Of a DNA stretch of 12,413 nucleotides, positions 1 to 5,666 are shown piece after piece. Origin of the DNA: Spirochaetes bacterium RIFOXYC1_FULL_54_7 (GTDB lineage Bacteria > Spirochaetota > Spirochaetia > Treponematales > UBA12059); NCBI GenBank assembly GCA_001830645.1, contig MIBM01000085.1:1-12413 (forward strand), read 5' to 3'. The notes under the pieces were generated by a model. It did no database searches, was not told the origin of the DNA, and saw only the letters and a list, made by a program, of their open reading frames with translations. Position numbers and translations under genes: made by a program. Numbering within the stretch: the stretch's first letter is position 1; the number at the start of each line of letters is the position of its first letter.

Positions 1-2
1 TA

Positions 3-71
3 GGCGAGGAAGCTCCTGAACTTTGTCCGGTATGCAAGGTCCAGTCGTTCCGCTTCAGCAAAGTGGCCTAG
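3..71 (+). CDS. C-terminal end of a rubredoxin-like domain protein (partial, 5' end outside window)
   Basis: Frame 3 is open from the left edge and ends at TAG 69-71, giving 22 residues. The fragment contains one CPVC knuckle followed by a basic/aromatic tail (QSFRFSKVA). Such a tail after a Glu-Glu-Ala-Pro-Glu run is typical of the second iron knuckle of the small rubredoxin-like domain at the end of rubrerythrins and NADH-peroxidase-type proteins, where two CxxC knuckles bind one Fe and help reduce peroxide in anaerobes. Only the second knuckle is inside the window, so the parent (rubrerythrin or stand-alone rubredoxin-like protein) cannot be decided. The stop is 9 nt before the ATG of the ferredoxin gene, whose Shine-Dalgarno overlaps the stop codon, so the two are almost certainly one operon. 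Confidence 0.7.
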   Translation, partial: GEEAPELCPVCKVQSFRFSKVA

Positions 72-80
72 GAGGCAGAC

Positions 81-590
81 ATGTACGCAATCAGAAACAT
101 CAGACTATGCACCAAAGACTGTGCCTGCCTCTTTGTCTGCCCCACTGGAGCCACCGACACAGAAACCGGGCAGATAGACAAGGACAAGTGCCTGGATGGC
201 TGCAGGCGCTGTGTCGATGCCTGCCCCTCCCATGCCATATCCCTGGTCATGGACAACTATCCAGTGCACCCGCCAAAGAACCCGGAAGTGAAAGAAGCCC
301 TTCTGGCCTTCATGGACAGGAAATACGCCGAAGAACTGCAGGTGAGGGCCATTGCCAACGCAAGCAAAGGCACCAACGGAACCAAAGGTACCAACGGAGC
401 CAGACTTGCCAAGGCCCTGGCTGCCTCGATACGGACGGTAGCAGAAGACTGTGCCCGGGAAGCGGATTTCCTTATCCCCCAAGGCAAAGCCTCCAGGGAA
501 TTGTTGCAGCGTCTGCTGGCTGAAAAGCCACAAGTTGCCGGGAAAGTATTCCCGGAGGCGGAGCTGCAGGAATTGCTGGGTCTGCTGTAG
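81..590 (+). CDS. 2[4Fe-4S] ferredoxin-type protein
   Basis: This 169-residue, probably cytoplasmic electron carrier has two cysteine sets. The first is C10-x3-C14-x1-C16-x3-C20-P and the second C37-x3-C41-x2-C44-x3-C48-P, each followed by the usual Pro and able to hold a [4Fe-4S] cluster; both spacings depart from the textbook CxxCxxCxxxCP. Residues 55-169 form an alpha-helical tail containing one further Cys and a short KGTNGT repeat; I do not recognise a domain there. The start is ATG 81, with AGGAGG at 70-75 overlapping the upstream stop. The gene directly follows a rubredoxin-like protein, so a role passing electrons to a peroxide-reducing rubredoxin/rubrerythrin system is a reasonable inference. 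The cluster assignment is firm; the exact partner is not. Confidence 0.85.
   Translation: MYAIRNIRLCTKDCACLFVCPTGATDTETGQIDKDKCLDGCRRCVDACPSHAISLVMDNYPVHPPKNPEVKEALLAFMDRKYAEELQVRAIANASKGTNGTKGTNGARLAKALAASIRTVAEDCAREADFLIPQGKASRELLQRLLAEKPQVAGKVFPEAELQELLGLL
366..401 (+). repeat. 18-bp in-frame tandem repeat (2 units) in the ferredoxin gene
   Basis: Two adjacent 18-nt units, 366-383 and 384-401, are identical at 16 of 18 positions and encode KGTNGT then KGTNGA. They lie just after the cluster domain, in what looks like a flexible linker before the helical tail. Confidence 0.8.
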
Positions 591-644
591 ATATTGCTTG
601 TAAGTATTTGTGGAAGGCAGAATCCCTCGATAACAATGGCCCGG

Positions 645-694
645 ACTGGTTTTCACAGCCCGGACCGGTAGTCAACTTTCGGGGACAAGTCCCG
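645..694. terminator. Possible hairpins between converging genes (weak)
   Basis: The 148-bp gap 591-738 separates the converging ferredoxin and peroxiredoxin genes and holds no ORF. Two stem-loops can be drawn: ACTGGT (645-650) with ACCGGT (664-669), using one G-U pair on the plus-strand RNA, and CGGGG (680-684) with TCCCG (690-694) around a 5-nt loop. Neither is followed by a convincing T-run on either strand, so intrinsic termination is only a suggestion. Confidence 0.3.
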
Positions 695-738
695 GTTCCG
701 GAATCATCACCAGAATCAGGGGAAGGTCCCTGACCGGC

Positions 739-1455
739 CTACTTTGCCTGGATCTTTGAAAGGACTTCTTCCTTGCTGATCTTCTTGGTGCAGAAGAACC
801 AGTCATGGCAGGTGACTCCTGCGGCCTTGCCTTCCATCCTGTCCTTGGCCACGCCGCAGGAGCCGGCGGGGGGTACAATCACATCATCGCCGGGGCGCCA
901 GTCGGCAGGAGTGGCAATGCTGAAAGCGTCAGCGGTCTGCAAAGCCTGGATGACCCTGATCAATTCGTCGAAATTGCGGCCCATGCTCAGGGGATAGTAT
1001 ATGATGGTTCGGATTATCCCTTTGGGGTCGATGACGAAGACGGCCCGTACAGCCTTGGTGTTGGACTCCCCGGGCTGGATCATGCCGTACTTTTTGGCTA
1101 CATCCATGGTGATGTCCTCGATGAGGGGGAACTTCACCTCGATATCCTTCATACCCTTGTATTCGATCTTCTCCTTGATGGTGCGCAGCCAGGCAATGTG
1201 GCTGTACAGGCCATCTACAGAAAGGCCGACGAGCTTGGTATTCAGCTTCTCGAAGTCCGGTGCCAGCTTTGCAAAGGTCATGAACTCGGAAGTACACACT
1301 GGTGTGAAGTCGGCGGGGTGGCTGGACAGGATTACCCAGCTGCCTTCATACTGCTTGGGAAAGTCGATATCCCCCTGGGTGGTGACGGCCTTGAAGGCTG
1401 GTGCCTTATCGCCGATGCGGGGCATGCTTGCTGCCTGGGTTTCATTGGTTTCCAT
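739..1455 (-). CDS. Peroxiredoxin, Prx6/archaeal thioredoxin-peroxidase type
   Basis: This 238-residue thiol peroxidase reduces H2O2, organic hydroperoxides and, in many family members, peroxynitrite. The active-site motif P47-ADF-T51-PV-C54 gives the peroxidatic cysteine C54. The length and the C-terminal extension fit the Prx6 subfamily. A C216-x5-C222 pair near the end (TCHDWFFC) matches the arrangement of the archaeal enzymes, so one of these may be the resolving cysteine; C200 is an extra one. The start ATG 1455 is chosen over a 57-codon upstream extension because AAGGAGGA (1461-1468, minus strand) sits at ideal distance and homology begins here. No signal peptide is visible, so it should act in the cytoplasm. 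The gene is divergent from a NorR-like activator, and a -24/-12 promoter at 1529-1514 reads into it, implying sigma-54-dependent induction. Confidence 0.95.
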   Translation of the reverse strand: METNETQAASMPRIGDKAPAFKAVTTQGDIDFPKQYEGSWVILSSHPADFTPVCTSEFMTFAKLAPDFEKLNTKLVGLSVDGLYSHIAWLRTIKEKIEYKGMKDIEVKFPLIEDITMDVAKKYGMIQPGESNTKAVRAVFVIDPKGIIRTIIYYPLSMGRNFDELIRVIQALQTADAFSIATPADWRPGDDVIVPPAGSCGVAKDRMEGKAAGVTCHDWFFCTKKISKEEVLSKIQAK

Positions 1456-1460
1456 TAAAA

Positions 1461-1468
1461 TCCTCCTT
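1461..1468 (-). promoter_or_regulatory. Ribosome binding site of the peroxiredoxin gene
   Basis: AAGGAGGA on the minus strand, 5 nt before ATG 1455. It settles the start codon against the longer open frame that reaches 1626. Confidence 0.85.
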
Positions 1469-1513
1469 AGGTTGTTGCGCGGCCTTGGCCACGATGTATT
1501 CTGCTTTATATTA

Positions 1514-1529
1514 AGCATGAACCATGCCA
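1514..1529 (-). promoter_or_regulatory. Sigma-54 (-24/-12) promoter for the peroxiredoxin gene
   Basis: The minus strand reads TGGCATGGTTCATGCT. Against the RpoN consensus TGGCAYRNNNNTTGCW only position 12 differs (A for T). The invariant GG and GC doublets are present with the correct 10-nt spacing. Transcription would start near 1503, giving a leader of about 48 nt that contains the AAGGAGGA ribosome binding site. The promoter lies between a gene and a divergent sigma-54 activator, the expected place for its target. Confidence 0.8.
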
Positions 1530-1654
1530 AACTCCCGAAAGAGGAGATTTCTGATAAAACCAGCTTGCTGAGTGTGGATTTCAGCCTATCTGGGACATAA
1601 GAGCGTAAAACAGCCCTGATAGACACCGGGTATCAGCCTCAAGCCTTTCCGCGC

Positions 1655-1670
1655 TACCGATATTTCGGTA
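1655..1670. promoter_or_regulatory. Palindromic operator 1 (putative upstream activator site)
   Basis: TACCGA-TATT-TCGGTA: perfect 6-bp arms around a 4-bp centre. The centre is about 135 bp upstream of the -24 element of the peroxiredoxin promoter, in the normal range for enhancer sites of sigma-54 activators. Confidence 0.75.
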
Positions 1671-1671
1671 T

Positions 1672-1691
1672 ATTACCGATATGTCGGTAAT
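1672..1691. promoter_or_regulatory. Palindromic operator 2 (putative upstream activator site)
   Basis: ATTACCGA-TATG-TCGGTAAT: perfect 8-bp arms around a 4-bp centre, the strongest of three related sites. It is centred 19 bp from operator 1. The ATG at 1681 lies within it, so binding here could also block expression of the activator gene. Confidence 0.8.
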
Positions 1692-3354
1692 CCACGGCAA
1701 TCCAGAATACACCGATATTCCGGTGGCAGCTGCGACTTCGATGCAGCGTCTTGATCCAGAACATACACTGGAACTTGTCCTCGAGGCTCTCGGAGAACTC
1801 ATAGACTATGAATTGGCAGTAGTCCTGGGTCTGGAGGGATCAGAGCTTCTGCGGGTACGCAAAACCGCTGGCCCTTTGGCAGGTCCTGGTCTCACGAATT
1901 ACTCCATTTCCCTGCGCGATCGCGGAGATCTGGCCCGCATAATGGAAAAAGGTGAACCAAAGCTTTTCGGCGAGACCGAGGAGCATGTGGATACTTACAA
2001 TGGTGTTCTGGATCTGCCCCATGGCCATTCCTGTCTGGTAGCTCCTCTATCCTGCGGTGGCAAGAGCATAGGCTTGTTGACCCTGGATCACCGTAGCTGT
2101 GGCAAGTTCACTCCCGGGCTGGTCCGTTTCATAGCCACCATCTCGAAGCTGATCTCCATCAGTATGGTCCAGTCCGATGCCGCCAGCAAACTCGAACATG
2201 CAAATGCCGACCTTGTTCGTGAACGCAATGCTCTACTGACACCCGGTTATGAGCCCCTTACGGGACTGGTCGGATCATCTCCTGCCTGGATACGGGCGAT
2301 AGAGGCCATCAGAATGGTGGCGGGGACAGAGCTGCCCGTCCTGGTTCTCGGCGAAACAGGGACAGGCAAGGAACTAGCTTCGCGCAGTGTCCACCGCCTC
2401 TCTGCAAGATCCGATCAGCCCTTCGTGGCCGTCAACTGCTCTGCCCTGGCACCAAGTCTGGCTGAGAGCGAGCTTTTTGGCCATGAAAAGGGGGCTTTTA
2501 CTGGGGCCAACTCGTCCAGGAAAGGCCGTTTCGAGCTGGCTGACGGAGGCACCCTCTTCCTGGACGAGATAGGCGACCTGCCTATGGAGCTCCAGCCCAA
2601 GCTACTACGCATCATACAGGAAGGTTCTTTCGAGCGGGTGGGCAGCGAGCGGACTATCAGAGTCGATGTCCGCATAGTTGCCGCGACCCATGTGGATCTT
2701 GCCGAAGCAGCCAGGAACGGCCGGTTCAGGGAGGATCTGTACTACCGCCTTAGTGTGTTTCCCGTGCGCCTGCCGGCCTTGAGGGAGAGACCCGGTGATA
2801 TACTGCTTCTGGCGGAAACTTTTCTTGGTGATATACGCACTAGAGCTGGCTTCTCTGGTACAGCCCTCTCGGCTGAAGCGGCCATAGTACTCGAAGAGCG
2901 GAACTGGCCGGGGAATGTACGGGAGCTGCGCAATGCCCTGGAACGGGGGGTTATCCTGGCCCGGGGTGGCATGATCAGCGAAGCCCATGTCGCCTTGCCT
3001 ACTGCCCCGGACCAGATTCATCAGGACCAGGTCCATCAGAACCAGATCAGCCAGGCTTATGCCAGCCCGCGCGGTAGGAAATCCGCAACCGTGGCTACCA
3101 GCAACAAACCCGGCTGGCACAGTGTCGAGCCTGTCAACAATACACCTGCCAGCCTTACCATAGACGATGCACAGCGAGTGGCCATAGGCGCTGCCCTGGA
3201 GCGGAGTGGCGGCAGGATTTATGGCCCAGGTGGTGCGGCGGAACTCCTGGGCTTGAAACCAAGCACCCTCCAGAGCAGGATGAAGAAGCTGGGGATGGTT
3301 CCTCGCCGGAATCAACTGGATAGGCCGAAGGACACTGGTACGCCCCACCAGTAG
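1681..3354 (+). CDS. NorR-like sigma-54-dependent activator (GAF, AAA+, Fis-type HTH)
   Basis: This 557-residue enhancer-binding protein has a GAF sensor at about 25-165, an AAA+ domain at about 195-430 and a Fis-type HTH at about 495-540. AAA+ motifs are Walker A GETGTGKE (224-231), the sigma-54-contacting GAFTGA loop (271-276), Walker B TLFLDE (291-296) and WPGNVREL (409-416). In the GAF domain, H116-x-C118 and D136 (18 residues after the Cys) match the spacing I recall for the non-haem iron ligands H111, C113 and D131 of E. coli NorR. Activation of the divergent peroxiredoxin promoter is inferred from position. A Gln/His-rich linker (about 440-490) precedes the HTH. No Shine-Dalgarno is visible before ATG 1681; ATG 1741 (residue 21) is an alternative that would leave all operators outside the gene. 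The family call is firm; NO as ligand is inference. Confidence 0.92.
   Translation: MSVIHGNPEYTDIPVAAATSMQRLDPEHTLELVLEALGELIDYELAVVLGLEGSELLRVRKTAGPLAGPGLTNYSISLRDRGDLARIMEKGEPKLFGETEEHVDTYNGVLDLPHGHSCLVAPLSCGGKSIGLLTLDHRSCGKFTPGLVRFIATISKLISISMVQSDAASKLEHANADLVRERNALLTPGYEPLTGLVGSSPAWIRAIEAIRMVAGTELPVLVLGETGTGKELASRSVHRLSARSDQPFVAVNCSALAPSLAESELFGHEKGAFTGANSSRKGRFELADGGTLFLDEIGDLPMELQPKLLRIIQEGSFERVGSERTIRVDVRIVAATHVDLAEAARNGRFREDLYYRLSVFPVRLPALRERPGDILLLAETFLGDIRTRAGFSGTALSAEAAIVLEERNWPGNVRELRNALERGVILARGGMISEAHVALPTAPDQIHQDQVHQNQISQAYASPRGRKSATVATSNKPGWHSVEPVNNTPASLTIDDAQRVAIGAALERSGGRIYGPGGAAELLGLKPSTLQSRMKKLGMVPRRNQLDRPKDTGTPHQ
1710..1725. promoter_or_regulatory. Palindromic operator 3 (putative upstream activator site)
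   Basis: CACCGA-TATT-CCGGTG: 6-bp arms with one mismatch, sharing the CCGATAT left half with operators 1 and 2. It is centred 36 bp from operator 2. If translation starts at 1681 it lies inside the coding region; with the alternative start at 1741 all three sites are upstream. Confidence 0.65.
3010..3054 (+). repeat. 15-bp tandem repeat (3 degenerate units) in the activator linker
   Basis: Units 3010-3024, 3025-3039 and 3040-3054 encode DQIHQ, DQVHQ and NQISQ. They form the hydrophilic linker between the AAA+ domain and the DNA-binding domain, where length is usually poorly conserved. Confidence 0.7.
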
Positions 3355-3479
3355 CTACACCGGCCAGGACACCGCTATCCAGCTAACAACCGGGCTATCC
3401 TTGTCATTGTGGCAATTCATCAAAGTTTATCGGAGGACAGAGTCCAGCGACCGACCTTATATTCCGACAATAATAATAA

Positions 3480-3509
3480 TTGACAGATCCGTAGACGTAA
3501 GGACAGAAT
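3480..3509 (+). promoter_or_regulatory. Candidate sigma-70-type promoter of the PilZ/HD-GYP operon
   Basis: A perfect TTGACA (3480-3485) is followed after 18 bp by CAGAAT (3504-3509, four of six matches). An AT-rich AAT-repeat tract (3468-3479) lies directly upstream and could act as an UP element. Start of transcription would be near 3516, leaving a leader of about 95 nt. The 257-bp gap 3355-3611 has no other gene, and I see no c-di-GMP riboswitch in it. Confidence 0.4.
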
Positions 3510-3584
3510 GACCGGGAAGTTGAGGCCAGTTGCCATCCATGGCGGGTTACCCATCCCTGATCCTGATTTCCCATCAACGAGTCC

Positions 3585-3604
3585 CAAAGGAACCTTTGTA
3601 AAGG
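3585..3604 (+). promoter_or_regulatory. Overlapping palindromes covering the PilZ gene ribosome binding site
   Basis: CAAAGG-AA-CCTTTG (3585-3598) is a perfect dyad, and its CCTTT (3593-3597) can equally pair with the AAAGG (3600-3604) of the Shine-Dalgarno AAAGGA, which lies 6 nt before ATG 3612. The anti-SD therefore sits between an upstream copy of the SD and the real one. Both stems are short; function is speculative. Confidence 0.35.
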
Positions 3605-3611
3605 ATGAACA

Positions 3612-5666
3612 ATGCCGGTAGACAGCCTAGGTGCGTCCCAAGGCCTGATCGGGCAAGAAAATCCCGCTGACATTCCCAATGAGGGAAAACGGGTCAAGAA
3701 AAACGACCTCATCAACATCCTGAACTATATCAACTTCCAGAATGGTACCATTCTGGTCAATTTCAGGAACCGTAAGTATGGTAATATTGTCTCGGTTCAG
3801 GTTTGGCCCCAACCGTGTACAGGATCCATTCTGGACTGCCTGTGGCAACAGCCCCAGGTATTGCAGGGGAACGTTGAAGACCATCTATTTGAACATCTGC
3901 TCATCAGTGATGGGCAGAACCTGATACAGGTGAATCCGGAAATCTGCGGGATGGCTACAGGAACCATCAGCTTTGTCGTTCCCGAAGGTGCCAATGAAAA
4001 GACATACCGCAAGATAAAACGGTTCCAGGCAGAAGACATAGATGCAAAGCTGGTCCAGAATGGCGCGTCCTTCGAAGGGTTCCTGATAGATTTCAATGCT
4101 GTCTCGTTCCGGATCGAACTTGCAGGAAATGCTTCCCAATCCTTTCATTGGATTAATCCCGATCAAAGCGTACAGGTGATGTTCACCAGGAACGACCATC
4201 TACTATATTCCGGCGACTGCCTGATAATAAGGCACGGCAAGTCATCCACACGCCGATGGTTCGTCCTGACTCCCCGGGAGAGCAATATCAGCAGGTTCAG
4301 GAAAAAGGAGTACCGTAGCCTCCGGCACCACACCGTTCCACCTGTCAACCTGTCTTTCCTGCATCCCCTGAGTGGCAAACAGGTGTTTCTGCAGACCGCG
4401 GACATCTCAAGTACCGGCCTGGCGGTGGAGGAGCATTCCGATGCTTCAATCCTGATCCCGGGCATGATGATCCCGGAACTGACCCTGGAAATTGCCGGCA
4501 ATACGCTTGTCAAATGTTCTGCCCAGGTGCTGTACCGGAACACGATGCCGTCAAGCCAGGTTGAAGGTGCTGTCCGCTGTGGCATGGTACTCCTGGACAT
4601 GAGGATACAGGATCAGGCCAAGCTCTCTGCCCTGCTGCACCAGGCCATGAATCCGAAGTCCTTTGTCTGCAACCAGGTGGATCCCGAAGCGCTTTGGCAG
4701 TTCTTCTTTGACTCGGGTTTCATATACCCCTCGAAGTACTCCGCCATGGAATCCAGGAAAGATGATTTCAAACGGACCTACCAGAAGCTGTATCAGGAGA
4801 GCCCGTCCATAGCCAGACACTTCGTCTTCCAGGACAAGGGCACCCTCTTTGGCCACATGTCAATGCTGCGCTTCTACAGCAAAGCCTGGATGATCCACCA
4901 TCACAGCTCATCCAGGAAGAGCCACGCAATGGCTGGCCTTACTGTGCTGGAACAGGTCAGTTCGTATGCCAACGAATTCAATTCCTTGCTGTCAACCAAC
5001 ATGAACTTTGTCTTTTGTTATTACCGGCCGGAAAACTCCTTTCCAAACCGTATTTTCGGTGGCGTAGCCAAGGACATAGCCAACCCCAAAGGCGCATCCG
5101 TGGATACCTTTGGCTATCTGATCCTTTCAGGCCAGCCCCAGACTGGCACGGCCAGCTCACCATACCAGTTGATGCCGGTAAATGACACTGATCTGGAAGA
5201 ACTCGAACGTTACTATGAAATGAAATCCGGCGGACTCATGCTTGACGCCATGGATCTCAAAGTCGACATGCTTCCTGACAGCGACATCAATGCTGAGTAT
5301 CGGGCCCTTGGTTTCAAGCGCGAAAAGCAGGTGTTTGCCCTGAAACAGGCTGGCAGGCTGATGGCTGTTATCGTAGTAGCATTGTCCGATACCGGGCTGA
5401 ACCTATCCAATCTGACAAACTGCATGCATGTAGTGGTAATTGAAGACGAGGACATGGATCCAGGCACACTGGTTGCGGCAATGCATGATCTCCGACATCA
5501 CTACAGGCAGGAAGAACTTCCAGCACTAGTATACCCTTTTGGCTACCTGGAGAAAAACAACATATCCTACGAGAAAAAATACTGTCTCTGGATATGCGAT
5601 TTGCAGTATACCGATGGCTATTTCCGTTTCCTGAAGAATACCTTCAAGCGAGTCAACCATGGATGA
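3612..5666 (+). CDS. PilZ-domain c-di-GMP effector with a large uncharacterised C-terminal half
   Basis: This is a 684-residue soluble protein with no signal peptide or membrane segment. A beta-rich region at about 140-225 resembles the domain preceding PilZ in YcgR-type proteins. The PilZ domain follows at about 228-345: the Arg-rich switch RFRKKEYRSLR (228-238) and, after 25 residues, D264-I-S266-S-T-G269 (the D/NxSxxG motif) form the c-di-GMP pocket known for the family. The C-terminal half (about 350-684) has a conserved-looking stretch around 426-500 with MIHHHSS and CYYRPEN. I have a loose impression of an acyltransferase-like (GNAT) fold, without being able to show a CoA motif. It overlaps the HD-GYP gene by 8 nt (ATGGATGA), so the effector and a likely c-di-GMP phosphodiesterase are translationally coupled. 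PilZ call is confident; output function unknown. Confidence 0.8.
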   Translation: MPVDSLGASQGLIGQENPADIPNEGKRVKKNDLINILNYINFQNGTILVNFRNRKYGNIVSVQVWPQPCTGSILDCLWQQPQVLQGNVEDHLFEHLLISDGQNLIQVNPEICGMATGTISFVVPEGANEKTYRKIKRFQAEDIDAKLVQNGASFEGFLIDFNAVSFRIELAGNASQSFHWINPDQSVQVMFTRNDHLLYSGDCLIIRHGKSSTRRWFVLTPRESNISRFRKKEYRSLRHHTVPPVNLSFLHPLSGKQVFLQTADISSTGLAVEEHSDASILIPGMMIPELTLEIAGNTLVKCSAQVLYRNTMPSSQVEGAVRCGMVLLDMRIQDQAKLSALLHQAMNPKSFVCNQVDPEALWQFFFDSGFIYPSKYSAMESRKDDFKRTYQKLYQESPSIARHFVFQDKGTLFGHMSMLRFYSKAWMIHHHSSSRKSHAMAGLTVLEQVSSYANEFNSLLSTNMNFVFCYYRPENSFPNRIFGGVAKDIANPKGASVDTFGYLILSGQPQTGTASSPYQLMPVNDTDLEELERYYEMKSGGLMLDAMDLKVDMLPDSDINAEYRALGFKREKQVFALKQAGRLMAVIVVALSDTGLNLSNLTNCMHVVVIEDEDMDPGTLVAAMHDLRHHYRQEELPALVYPFGYLEKNNISYEKKYCLWICDLQYTDGYFRFLKNTFKRVNHG

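Noticed and set aside
23..656. Open frames at 23-523 (plus) and 105-656 (minus) over the ferredoxin gene
   Set aside because: They are shadows of the ferredoxin frame, which carries both cysteine cluster motifs and a strong SD.
805..1600. Long open frames on the plus strand (805-1458 and 1001-1600) opposite the peroxiredoxin gene
   Set aside because: They are antisense to a convincing, motif-complete gene, have no ribosome binding site and no recognisable protein features; they result from codon bias.
1456..1626. 57-codon N-terminal extension of the peroxiredoxin
   Set aside because: It would pass through the sigma-54 promoter and the strong SD at 1461-1468; family length and motif position fit the start at 1455.
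2605..3348. 247-codon open frame on the minus strand inside the activator gene
   Set aside because: It lies opposite conserved AAA+ and HTH motifs, with low-complexity composition and no start signals.
3355..3611. Possible c-di-GMP riboswitch ahead of the PilZ gene
   Set aside because: I could not find the conserved GEMM core segments or paired helices; the region is better explained by a promoter and short dyads.
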